Origin: Dastarcus helophoroides
Lineage: Eukaryota > Arthropoda > Insecta > Coleoptera > Bothrideridae
Assembly: GCA_028583605.1 (NCBI GenBank)
Contig: CM053329.1
Coordinates: forward strand, 8,494,001 to 8,558,000
Length of the DNA: 64,000 nt
Direction of reading: 5' to 3'
The notes under the pieces are model-generated. The model was not told where the DNA came from. It worked only from the letters and a program-made list of their open reading frames with translations, and made no database searches. A program made the position numbers and the translations under genes. Position 1 is the first letter of the stretch, and each line of letters opens with the position of its first letter. Below, piece by piece: positions 10,226 through 20,279 of the stretch.

Positions 10226-11589
10226 TGACTTCTGTGTCCACTGTTGCCTGTACATTCCTTTTATTCACGCTGACTTTCACCATCAAACTCTTTTTTGCCC
10301 TTTTTATCCATTTGTTGGGGAGAGTTTTGGGGACTGGTTTCTTGACACTGGCTAGTGAGTTCTCCCTCTTGCCTTGTTGTTTTCTTACTGTGGGGTTTGT
10401 CGACTTCTTTGGGGTTGACTTGCAGTCCTTCTTGACGTGCCTCGGCTTGCCACACTCGTACATGTCGTGCTTTTTCTGATGGATCTACCTTTAAAAGCTC
10501 CCAGCAGTTCTCCCATGCTCGCGTCAATTTTCTTAATGTTGGCATTTATGTTCGCGTTCATTTCCTTCATGTTAGTACTCATGTTCACGTTCATTTCCTT
10601 TATGTTATCGTTAATGTTTCCAAAATCACGGTCATTCGCGACCTCTTGGATGTCGGCCTTTCTTACTCTCCGTGACGCGTCTGGTTCCGAAATCCTGTAA
10701 GCAGCTTTAACCTCTAAAGTTCTAATCAGTGCCTCTCTCGATGTTCGAAAATTTGACAAGCGCATCACTTCCTGGACTTCTGGGTCACTTTTTCTTCTAT
10801 AAAAATTCTAGCTGTGTAAAGTTTCAGAAACTCAGTTGGTGCTGTTGGATAGGCGGCATACGCCAATCTTTTTACGTCAGCCTTGAATTCTTGCAGCGTT
10901 TCGTCACTTTGCTGCTTCCTTACCAGTAGTTGCGACTGGGCTACTTGCGGCAAATAATCTCCAAATCTCGGCTCTAAGGCCATAACTAAATCTTCATAGT
11001 TGGCTTGTTCGTGATCAGATAGAGTTCGGAGTAATTCCAGAGCATCTCTGCAAAGGGATTCCACCAATGAGGTCACCTTTTCTTCCTCCGTTTACCGATT
11101 GGCCTTAGCAGCAGCTTCAAATTGTTTTCTGTAGGTCTGGAAGAATGTTTTCCCATCATAGGTCGGAGGTTTCACCTTTTGGGTCGAAATGTTGTGTGCA
11201 TTGCACCTCAACAATTTCTTCATGTCATTTTTGATGTTGCGGATCTTCTTCTGCGTTGCAATTTCCAAATGAAGAAGCTTGCTGTTGAATTCTTCTTTGA
11301 TTATGTCAATCTCTTCTTTCATTTTTTCTCTTATTTTTGAAACGTCCACTCTCCTTTTTTCTGTTATATTTGCCAATAGGTTATGCAATTCGTGTTTTCT
11401 GCATTCCTTTTTTCTTCTTCTTCTTTTTCTTTTCGTCTTTGTTCTTTCTCCTGTTCTTTTTCTTGTCGTCTTCGTTCTTGCTTCTGTTCTTTTTCTTGTC
11501 GTCTTCGTTCCTCCTCCTGTTCTTTTCCTTGTCGTCTTCGTTCTTCGTCGTGCACAAATTCGTCCGAGAAATAAATGCACAATACACAA
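10226..11589 (-). pseudogene. gypsy gag and protease remnant, frameshifted
   Basis: The N-terminal part (11589-11092) is very rich in K, R and E, contains a 33-bp tandem repeat, and continues into a helical region ending PPTYDGKTFFQTYRKQFEAA, a typical Ty3/gypsy gag motif. The capsid-like part (11076-10765) has ETLQEFKADVKRLAYAAYP. Near 10463-10420 there is a zinc knuckle YECGKPRHVKKDC whose first cysteine has become methionine. A protease-like VQATVDTEVK (about 10268-10240; usual DTG changed to DTE) follows directly and runs into the RT thumb. Multiple frameshifts. Confidence 0.85.
11434..11553 (-). repeat. 33-bp tandem repeat inside gypsy gag
   Basis: Three full 33-bp units (11434-11466, 11467-11499, 11500-11532) and a partial fourth, each starting CGTCTTCGTTC or a close variant on the plus strand. 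On the minus strand one frame gives an 11-residue RRRQEKEQ-type repeat, which fits a charged coiled coil in gag. Another frame gives TKTTRKRT. The repeat length is a multiple of three, so copy-number change keeps the frame. Confidence 0.8.
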
Positions 11590-11613
11590 CTAATTCCGAT
11601 TGTGACACCAAGC

Positions 11614-11918
11614 TGTTGCGCGTTATCGGTTGGAAATGATTAATACGGGTGAATTATAACCACTTTATTTCTAAACTGAATTCGGAACGTTACAACTGAA
11701 TAATTAACTCACTTCTAACCACTAACTCACTAACTAACTACACTTCTGACTGACGGACTCGAGGGAAAGGCAAAATCCCACAGATAAGGCTTATCGTTTA
11801 CCGAACTTTCTGGAACGCTTATCTGCCGTTTGCTTCATTATCGCGGTCCCTTTCCCTTATCAAATCTTTCTAGAAAATTTTCTTTCGTACTAATCTATAT
11901 AACTTAAATTTTGTTACA
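11614..11918 (-). repeat. gypsy 5' LTR (305 bp)
   Basis: Upstream LTR in the element's own orientation. Relative to the other LTR it lacks a segment of about 35-40 bp around 11776 (the part reading TTATATAGTTTCGC in the other copy). A possible primer-binding region starts just inside, at 11613 and lower (TTGGTGTCACAATCGG on the minus strand); which tRNA it matches was not determined. A solo LTR of a related family lies at 46651-46978. Confidence 0.9.
11664..11669 (-). terminator. AATAAA polyadenylation signal in sense LTR
   Basis: On the minus strand the LTR contains AGAAATAAAGTGG, a canonical AATAAA signal, in the same orientation as the host receptor gene and within its first intron. The 3' LTR has the same signal at 7897-7902. 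It could end receptor transcripts early (inference). Confidence 0.5.
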
Positions 11919-11950
11919 ATATTATACTTGTATGTGATACAAGAACTCAC

Positions 11951-12862
11951 CTGAACATTTAATTGATTAAAGTGATATACCGTTAGTGCAGAGTCGCAAC
12001 AATAATATGAAATCCATAATGCATTAGCCAGCTTTAAAGTAACTGGAAAAGTAATTTTAAAGTATATTTCATATTGCATCAGAATAGCCAAAAATGTCCA
12101 TATTATAATTCCGATAAAATTTCTTCCATACATAATTGTTAGTAGTTTTTCAATTTTAAAGTTAATATTTCTATTTATTGTTTTTAAAATCCAAAAATAT
12201 TTTATCAGTCTATTCATATCACTTAATTGACTTTTTATATCTTTGTTTTTAGGAATATCATTAAAATAATTTAACAAACATTTGTTTAATTCGCGCATTA
12301 TTACTGTATAGTATACAATGAAGAGATTAATGCTGAATATTATTAGAGAACTTGGGTTCAACTCTGAAGTATATATAAATCGAACAATATTGAAACACCT
12401 TTGAGAGCACAGATCTAATACCAATATTAATAGCAGATGACAGAAAAGAACAACAGTTCCTACAGTGAAAACTAATTTGTTCCTATAATTTGAATAATCT
12501 TTAGGGCGAGGAGAAAGAATTTGTTTAATCCTGTTACAATCTGTTAGTAGCTTTGCATATTCCTTTTTATTAAGGTGCACGAGGATTACAAGTGTTAGAG
12601 TAAAAATATAAGAAGCCAAAGCATTTAATTTGAGTATTGTAGATAATGTGTCCGTAAACTTTGAGTTAATTATTATGAACCCAAAAAAATATGGTAACCA
12701 TGCGACGCGAAAACCTTGAATTAAAATTATCGCTATAATATTTGCTATATTCCACTGGCATGTAAATTTATATTTTCCTAGATTGCTTTCAATTTTGTAG
12801 TAAGGAAGGCCAAGGTATCTCCACATCTGGAGTATTATATTTTCTGTTGTAAAATACATCAT
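11951..12862 (-). CDS. gustatory receptor GR-1, exon 1 (N-terminal 304 codons)
   Basis: Insect gustatory receptor, a seven-transmembrane ligand-gated channel family of the sensory neuron membrane with the N-terminus inside. Exon 1 runs from ATG at 12862 to CAG before the donor GTGAGT at 11950. It encodes about 304 residues with six hydrophobic stretches, among them NIANIIAIILIQGF, LVFTVGTVVLFCHLLLI and NFIGIIIWTFLAIL, and ends VYHFNQLNVQ. Joined to exons 2 to 4 it gives about 420 residues, normal for a GR. All splice junctions are phase 0 and GT-AG. Intron 1 (6871-11950) is 5.08 kb, of which 4.07 kb is a gypsy insertion ending only about 30 bp from this donor. The ligand cannot be told. The coding frame is intact, so the gene could be functional if splicing tolerates the insertion. 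Confidence 0.88.
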
Positions 12863-13560
12863 ATGTTGTTGCGATTCGATTTTAATATGCGATTATAACA
12901 CAGAACCTTTCAGACAATCAATTTCCCTACAAAACCGAATAAGTTACTGGTACACTATGATAAAATAATAGTTAAAACAATATTAATGCATAAGTATATC
13001 TAGATAATAAGCATTGATAAACGATTCAATTAACAAAAATGTATATTTGTTCTAATTTACCTAAAATTTTACCCCTTATTTGTAAACATTTTTGTTGGCA
13101 GCCACCCTCAAATTTAGGTACCCTTCAATGCAATGATGAAAACAGCCACGTGTGCCGAGCGCTAATTATCTTCAAAATGATGCGAGCCTTTTAAATACCG
13201 CTTCTGAAAAATATGAGCCATGTAAGAAAAAAAACTATTGGAAATCAGTATAAGCGCCGCCTGATGCGACCGCTTCCTCGCATAATACTACCGCAGGACA
13301 CTGATGAACTGCATAATTGTACCACGCACGGATATAGGTGAATAAGTTTAAACAACAATTTAAAAAAGCATTTTCATTATAAAACAAAACATGTCATAAT
13401 TTCACTTTACAGTAATGTGATACACATTTAACAAAAGCGACTTATCTGTTTGTCACAAAATTGTTAATGCTTTTTTTTACGCCACATTTTCGGTTTCATA
13501 CAAACTTTTTCCCTGGTACTTTGCATCTTGATGTTCGCGTCAAATTAAAAGTCCTTAGGT
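12863..13560. other. upstream region of GR-1, nothing recognised
   Basis: AT-rich up to about 13080, then a more complex stretch (13090-13320) without coding similarity I can name. It would include the GR-1 promoter, but I see no convincing TATA or initiator combination. The CACGTG at about 13148 is a single E-box. Confidence 0.35.
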
Positions 13561-13564
13561 AGGT

Positions 13565-14672
13565 CCTTAGTTATACAAAGATGGATGAGGATTATAAAAA
13601 CTGAAATTAAATCTAGAGTGGAACGACTCGCACGCATTGGTCCTTCTCAAAAAATTTACAGCGTTTTCAGCCTATATTGTGGGGGGACATTGAGAGTCTT
13701 CGTCTATATAATTTTCGACTAAATAGTCGAAGAAGCTTCGAAGACCCTCACGTTGGGGCAAATCCTCTGCAAAATCTAGCGTAAAACAATCACCAACATC
13801 AGTTGGGTCTAAATAGGTCAGTCCGAAGGGGTAACTTAACTATTTACCAATAAGAGAATCTAGATCCTTATATAGCGAGGAAAGTCCTTATTTTTGTATT
13901 TTTCTTCACCAAACTTGCTGAAGATGAAATCGGCATCCAATTATTTTATCTTGTGGAAAAACTGTTGATACGGCATTATGGGTGGAAATCTCAAAATCGA
14001 CGACGACAGTTTTCGGTTGTAGCGTCAACTCTGTTTCCGTGCACTTGGTCTTCAAAAGTTGGAGAAGGTTGATATAGGTATTAGTTTCCTTATCCGGTAG
14101 TAGGGCTAATACTAACGGTATGTAATATCCGTTCATTAGTATATAACATTTGTGAATAACACTTAGTACAGTAATGAAAGGTTCGATCCACGTAAATAGT
14201 TTCTACATTACACAATAATTGCAAGTTTGCCTTACAGGAAAACAATATAATCTTGGATGAAATGTCGTCAACGAGTAAAAATGGTTCACCACAAGTTGTA
14301 GTGCTGATTGGACGTCAGTTTTTAACTTTGGTAAAGGCAGCATAACACTTCTAGCATATTTACAATTTTTCTTGATATTCTTCACATCTCCCTGAATAAT
14401 GACATTCTGCACCTTGTACACTAACTACATCTCAACGAATCAAATTCGAAGGTTGTAAACTGCACTCTTTAATGGCTTTTTGTTTTGCAGCTTGAGTCAC
14501 TTGTCGGAATTTTTGTTTTTTTTTCGTTTGTATTGTGAGTGTGATGTTTTTCCCCTGGTAGAATAAATGTTTTTTTACTAGTTGTAGTATAAAATCTTGC
14601 TCCACAACCCGTTAACGTACAACGCCAACGTATTTCACCATCTTTTAATGTGTGTGCTTTTCGGTATTTATA
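13565..14672 (-). pseudogene. FLYWCH zinc finger-MULE transposase relic
   Basis: Reading leftwards, a FLYWCH-type zinc finger comes first (14672-14530), with YKYRKAHTLKDG, WRCTLTGCGARFYT and HHTHN giving the C-x-C-x-H-x-H pattern. Next is a linker LPLPKLKTDVQSAL (about 14340-14300). The MULE domain follows: a degraded VDRTFHYC block (about 14190), YYIPLVLALLPDKETNTYI (14130-14075), VVVDFE and IIGCRFHLQQVW (13910-13950). The C-terminal part has GLTYLDPT (about 13810) and NACESFHSRFNF ... HPSLY (about 13640-13565). Several stops and frame changes show it is dead. FLYWCH-MULE fusions are known in insect Mutator-like transposons. No terminal repeats were found. Confidence 0.75.
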
Positions 14673-15199
14673 ATTTTATATATTTGTTCGGTCAAGTAAG
14701 ATGCGCAATTTTACAGGCAATTAATTTATAAAAATAATGCAGAACATTATATACCAAATAGGAAATGATGTCCACCTAGTAATAACCAAAGGGAGAACAA
14801 GTTACACTTTGTATTTCCTAAAAGGGGTATCATTAAGTATTTCATCAGTATCTAATTTATCTAATAGATAAAGGGAATTTTGTCGTGGCTCTTTTGGTCA
14901 TCCCGTTACAGACATAAAAGTTGTAGCCTGGATTAGCACATCATTAGTGGCTGTTTTGGACAACCCCGTTGAATAAGGGGTTTATCTTAAAACTAAAAAT
15001 ATTAACGATGCATTTACAAAATTGATGTTTAATGTTCAAACAGCTGAAATATTTATTTTCATAACATATTAATAGGCAGCTAGGTTGTTGTTTGTGACAA
15101 ATATGCGGAATTTCATACCTTAGGCCAAACATTTAATTTGTCAGGTACAGTATATTTACCCCTATAACCAAGTATCTATTTACTCCAAATATTTAGTAG
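14673..15199. other. nothing recognised
   Basis: AT-rich sequence beside the FLYWCH-MULE relic, possibly part of the same transposon. There is no coding similarity that I can name. Confidence 0.3.
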
Positions 15200-15500
15200 T
15201 TGTCTATGAAGAAAAAAAAGATGATTCGTCTGTAAGCAAAACGTCGTTAAAAAGTGTCCATCAGCACCATCGGTTTCTCACATAGATGGCTTTTCAAAAC
15301 TCAAAATGTTTCTATCGGTTGTCCAATAGAAATTCTTCAGTATTACTCACTTTAAAGCATTTGCACCCATTTCGTTTTTAAGTATTCGGTACTGCCCGCA
15401 ATTTAAGATTCACTTTTCTCTCCAATTTGTTATCAGCTATTAGCCAATTTTCATGCAAGAAAGCGAATCGTGCAGCGACCGCTTCTGGGCTTTTGGAGGA
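15200..15500 (-). pseudogene. Tc1/mariner-type transposase relic (copy B)
   Basis: Second degenerate copy of the sequence at 7330-7623, in the same relative orientation. On the minus strand a fragment VLLTDESSF resembles the catalytic (F/L)TDE block of insect Tc1/mariner-group transposases. It is preceded at the right distance by KRNGCKCFK and an R-x-H-F-E-F piece where the family has R-x-x-F-C. Frame breaks throughout. Confidence 0.4.
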
Positions 15501-16098
15501 AAACTTGATATCACTTAATAATTTGCATGTTTTCATCCGTGATGCATAATATAAAGAATTAGTTTAGGTTTTCATGCAAGTTGTGGCAAAAATGCTCAAT
15601 TGTGTAGTAATTTCGAAGTCACTTGAGATCAGTAACAGGTTGAAAAGGGCTTTAAATTAAAAATTTCATATTGGTATCATAAACATTTTTCGCTCTCCTT
15701 CCCTAAAATTTTATAATGACTCTATATAGGTTGTTAAATATTTTCACGGGAGCCCCACAATTTTGGCCTTGCCATTCCATGTTCCATTAGCACTTAGTCA
15801 ATCAGACTAAAGCAGTGCTATCTCTTTAGGAAATATGTTAAACTTGCTGGTATTAAAATATGATAGTTAATACTATAAAAACATCCTAATTAATGACGAA
15901 AGTATAATAAATTGTGCGTAGGAAATAAAAAATTATCGGCTTTGACTTGTAACATGTAATTGGTTTATTATTGCAATTTTAAAAGTGCAATATTTTGCTT
16001 GGTGAACGAATGTCACAAAACTATACCAACCATGTTGGATATAGGGATAACGCCACTTGTTAAGTATTACCAACCTCACAAAAATATATTATATTTCT
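15501..16098. other. nothing recognised
   Basis: AT-rich spacer with no repeat or coding similarity that I can support. Confidence 0.3.
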
Positions 16099-16689
16099 AG
16101 GGTAAACCGCCCTAAGTTTGACCATTTCCAGTAGTGGACCACTAGCACCTTTCAATTTAAAAATAAGCAAAATTTTGATATGTCTCTTGTACAATTAATT
16201 TCGTCACTTTGGTTAATTCATTTTTCATCTATATTAAAATTTGTGTTTAGTTAAACAACGGCAAAATCTTGTTATGGTCGTTGAAAAGTGAGGGTATTTT
16301 TGTTTGACAAATTTTGACAAGTTGTACTATATTTTCTGTTAGATCGGTGGACGGTATAAATAAGAGAGTTGTGTTACGGCTTAAATTTTCATTGAAGATA
16401 GTTGCCTGTGATTAGGCCACCAATCATAAATCTGGATAGTATGCGGTTGGTTTGATAAGCACTGGCATATCATCTGTCAGTCTTTATCTGGGGAAAATCG
16501 GCCATCTTGTCTCTTGTCGTTCACTTGGGTGTCATCCTTCACAAAGTGTGGTTGCAGAGCTTTTCGAGTGAATTTTGGGTGTTTTTTCCTTAAGGGATTT
16601 ACTGCAACCTACCTTCTGGGGCTATTGTATTTCGTGGTAGTACTGTGTTAGAACTAAAGCCTCAGATGGTTCCAGTATTTATGGAATAA

Positions 16690-17180
16690 GAAGTGAGGTG
16701 CTCCCCAAGCACGTGGCAGAGCCGACGAAACATCCAAGGTATGAACATGTGCCCCTCAATCCTCAGCATTTGGAGAGCTAATCATATTTTCTTAAGCATT
16801 GCAGGCTCTTTTCGGGTCCGTTTTAAATTAAGGACTGTTCTTTTTGAATCCTATGTGAAGAATTCTTTTGGGATCCGTTTCTGGTTACCTATCAATTGCG
16901 ACCTGTACAGTGACGCGAAGTGTTCCAAAGGAATAATTATTATCTGGTGGAAGACCTCCCAAATGTGGCCTTCGAGGACTTTCGCTAATGTGAGATCCTG
17001 TCCGAACCTACTCGGTGGCAACAGGAGGTTCAACCGTCCACGTCATCCTGGGACCCTTCGCGACGCTCACTTGAGCATTATTTTTGAAATTTTGTCAGCT
17101 TTGGCTAGAACCGTATATTCATTGTCTGATATTTCGGATCTGATTTTATCTAAAAATTGTCTCATCGGCCCAAACTAGGG
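16690..17180 (-). other. unrecognised coding-like relic
   Basis: Higher GC and codon-like composition than its surroundings, with partly open frames on both strands. The minus-strand pieces FLDKIRSEISDNEYTVLAKA and LLLPPSRFGQDLTLAKVLEG read like a broken, acidic-then-hydrophobic protein. The plus strand has an open frame of 161 codons. I recognise no family. It lies inside the candidate transposon 16099-19515 and may be its transposase. Confidence 0.25.
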
Positions 17181-18277
17181 GTCCTCACAGGGATTTTCAG
17201 CCTGTAACAAGAAGAGGCTCTTGCTCATTCCCCAACGCTAGCCGGCGATAATAAAGGAAATTATTCCAGGCATTAGCAGTGGCACTTAGATAAATGTTTC
17301 TAAATTCTAAAATGCTAAGCCACGATTCCTTTACTGGGGAAAAATACCGTAACAGCTGATTTTAGTCATTGGGTGTATAACTTGTTTCTGTGTAGAATAT
17401 ACATGGTAAATAGTGTAAGGGTTCTATTTCAATAATGGAAGGAACAAATATTGCACATTATCTTATTTTTATGAGGTGGTCGGACATTGGGATTTAAAAA
17501 TCATTAGAACACCAAATGTCGACCGGCTGTCGACTAAAGTAATTAGTCTAGAAACTATCTTTCTATGTTTGACCATCAAGATGTTGCCGGTAAACTCATC
17601 CATATCAAGTGTTTTAATCAAAAATTTAGGAAGAAAGTCGAATGAAAAAGAAATTTATTTTGGCCAGCACCTATTTGTACCCAGAAGTGTTAGGGTAAAG
17701 AAAAAATACCTTTAGCAATTTCGTCAGCTGCTTTTAGGAAATTTTTAGACGAAAAAAAAATTTATATAAAAAAGAAAGAAAATTAGGGGGGAAAATAGAA
17801 AAAGCGATAGACTTAAAAAGTTGAATGAGTGAAAAAATATATGCAAGACCAAACACAACAGAAAACAGTGCCTAAAGAAAAATCAGATATTTCTCGAATA
17901 ACAAAAAACTTATGTGATGTAGAGAAAGACGACCTAATGAATAACAAGATTTAACAGTTGCCCAAGTTGATAATTTCTACTTTATATTCACCAAATTTAT
18001 ACGCCTTTTGAAGATGCCCAATCCATAGACCATACACATTTTTGTTGCCCCCAAAGTCCTAGAGCAATAATATGTTACTATTTGCGGCAGTTTATTTTGT
18101 TCTGAAAACATTATACAAAATGCCCCAAAAGAGCTCACAATGACAGATGTTTTACAATATTTTAGGACAAAAACCTTAATACACTTTATGCCTAATTTTC
18201 AGACGTTTTCAAGCTACACTCTATTGAAGTTTTATAAAAAAATCTCTTTATGAGGCTAATATGTTACCTAAACCTAA

Positions 18278-18480
18278 GGGTACGTTTAGATTAGACACTT
18301 TATTCCGTACATTTCTCTCTGACATAATTGTCAACTATCCTGAGAGGAGCTATCCGAGACATTTCTATAGAGCTGGGAACAGGTAGCTTCTCTCAGAATA
18401 GTTGACACCTATGTCAAGGAGAAAATATATTTATGTCAGAAAGAAATATATTAAATACAGTGTCTAGTGTAAATGCACCG
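18278..18480. mobile_element. PIF/Harbinger-type MITE with TAA duplication
   Basis: A 203-bp element with imperfect inverted ends of about 48 bp. Both ends contain a TTAGACACT or CTAGACACT core followed by a TTTCT(C/T)TCTGACAT block. It is flanked by TAA at 18275-18277 and 18481-18483, typical of PIF/Harbinger. The inner part is itself an imperfect palindrome around GTCAACTAT. A relative is at 46594-47236. Confidence 0.75.
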
Positions 18481-20140
18481 TAATGAATTAGGAGATATTT
18501 AAGTCATTTTTGATTAGCAAAACAAATGTTCAAAATACTTCCTTTCCATTTGCAAACAAAAGTCATATTTGCCTACTTTAAAATCCTGCACAGCACTTTG
18601 CATTATCTTTGGTGTACCTTCAGCAAGGTTTTGAGTTCTGATTATTTTTACCTCTGATTCGCCAAGGTATGAATAAGATCCATACTGTAAACATATTTTA
18701 AATGATCCCTAAAGAAAATGATGCAACGGTTTTAAATCAGGCGATCGAACAGGCTAGTTTCTGGGTCATCACGTGATCGTCCTACCCACTTATTTAAAAA
18801 ACTTCTGTTTAATATTTTTTTACGTGTAATAGATAACGTGTAAAGAATTATTGAGTCAAAATCACATGCTGTGACGTTATAATAAGGGCACTGTTATGAC
18901 TGACTGTTTTCAGCTCCTGTTATCACAGAAATTTTAACAGAGTCTAACTCGAAAATGGTTGGAGATTCCACATAACTGTATGGAGACTTTTGAATCAGAA
19001 AGTTATAAAGTATCTTATGGTAATTTTATAACACCTATATATGAATAATAATGTACTTAGTGTATTGCTTTTCCTTATCTTATTAGGTAAGTTTTTGATA
19101 CTTTATTCAATTTTTTCTTTAATTTCGTTTATGTTAAAATACTAAACAAATTTTTTACTTGATTGTTAGTTGTAATATCAACCACTATCCATTCTTTTAG
19201 GGTTACAAATTTTACTAAATAATATTGTCTTCATTTAAAAGCAATGAAAATCAGGTGGTCGACTATTGGGCTTCCTTATGGTAGCCTTAAATCTTCAGTG
19301 GTCGACTACTGGAGTTTTAGCTATTTTTTGATATATTACTTTTTTGTATTTTTTCTGGAATAAAATAATAACAGAGAATTTAACTATTTCGTAAATAAAC
19401 TGTATAATCTATTTCGACGTCAAAAAATTAATGAAATACATCATAAGACAAATTTTTGATAAATTGATGAAGTCAAAATTTGCCTTAAGCGTGTTTACCC
19501 TAATTTGGGTTTACCTTTGCAAGTTGTAACACAGTCTTACTCCTTTTAAATTCACCTGGAAGTCTTATAAGCAATTTTTATGGAGTCCTTGCAGTTGCAG
19601 ACTTCTAATTTCGCACCAAATATTGAGTATAACGACGGGAACTCATTATTTCATGTGACCATTTTAACACACCTTACCCAACGTTACTTGTGCTTATTTG
19701 ATGACGTCGCCATTTGTTTGAACATGGCGGGTTGTGTTTCCATACCAATTTAAATAAGTGAATTATATTTTACATATTTTATCGCATAAAGTGATTTTGT
19801 ATAAGGGAAATAAAAATCTATGCGGACTAATACAGCGGCGTGAACATTTTAAGTCAATTTAAAAATAAGAGTCTAATACCTCTTTGCTTCCAAACTTCAC
19901 ACTCAAACTGGCAAATCTTCGAATTATTTAGCTTTCTTTTCGTGGGAATGGTCATAGATCATTTATATTTAGAGCATTGCCTTTCAGATTTAAATAAAAG
20001 TTCTGATTCTACTTCCTGCAGTTTTTAATTTGTATGAATAAATAATAAATCCTTATACTGATTTAAGGTTTATTTACTTTCAATTTTAACAAATTCAGAA
20101 ATAATATCATTTTTATTGCAACTTTACTTTAGGTTAAGTT

Positions 20141-20212
20141 TCAATAAGGTAAGTTTTCCTGTTCTCTAAATTGAATTAAGTATATTAGGTGCGTAACCAT
20201 ACTAGCAATCAT
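20141..20212 (-). CDS. gustatory receptor GR-2, exon 4 (C-terminus)
   Basis: The acceptor ATTTTCAG precedes 20212 on the minus strand. The exon encodes MIASMVTHLIYLIQFREQ and stops at 20141. It matches GR-1 exon 4, including the THLxYLIQF form of the GR signature and the following RE. Past the stop the DNA still aligns with GR-1, with one base missing just before the stop, so the short tail here may derive from a frameshift or the long GR-1 tail may be secondary. It lies 6.9 kb from exon 3 because of inserted repeats. Confidence 0.8.
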   Translation of the reverse strand: MIASMVTHLIYLIQFREQENLPY

Positions 20213-20279
20213 CTGAAAATACATTAAACCCTAAAGCTATTTATTTCATTTTACATTTCAAAATTAATTGACTACTAAA

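Larger units (their letters stand above)
7847..11918 (-). mobile_element. Ty3/gypsy LTR retrotransposon inserted in GR-1 intron 1
   Basis: A 4072-bp element read on the minus strand. The LTRs at 7847-8194 and 11614-11918 begin and end with TG...CA on both sides, and the element is flanked by the 4-bp duplication ATAT (7843-7846 and 11919-11922). Order on the minus strand: 5' LTR, gag, protease remnant, RT thumb, RNase H, integrase, polypurine tract, 3' LTR. The catalytic core of reverse transcriptase (YxDD region) is absent, so an internal deletion lies near 10220. The LTRs differ by many substitutions and a deletion of about 35-40 bp, so the insertion is old. It has the same orientation as the receptor gene that hosts it. 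Confidence 0.93.
16099..19515. mobile_element. candidate DNA transposon with GTGGTCGACTA subterminal repeats
   Basis: A motif GTGGTC(G/C)ACTA(C/T)TGG occurs inverted near the left end (16125-16140) and twice directly near the right end (about 19256-19271 and 19301-19316), with a weaker copy at 17476-17491. The outer ends carry related GGTAAACC segments in inverse orientation (16101-16112 and about 19502-19515). This layout resembles the subterminal sites of the pogo-like element at 41-2207. The body contains a coding-like stretch (16690-17180) that I cannot assign. The boundaries are tentative. Confidence 0.35.

Noticed and set aside
11122..11639. Long plus-strand frames rich in Phe, Leu and Ser
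   Set aside because: They are antisense shadows of the charged gag repeat of the gypsy element.
19640..19760. TGACGTC-like site and a possible short zinc-finger start (CGCCATTTG ... ATGGCGGG)
   Set aside because: Single motif occurrences; the following frame has stops and shows no domain.
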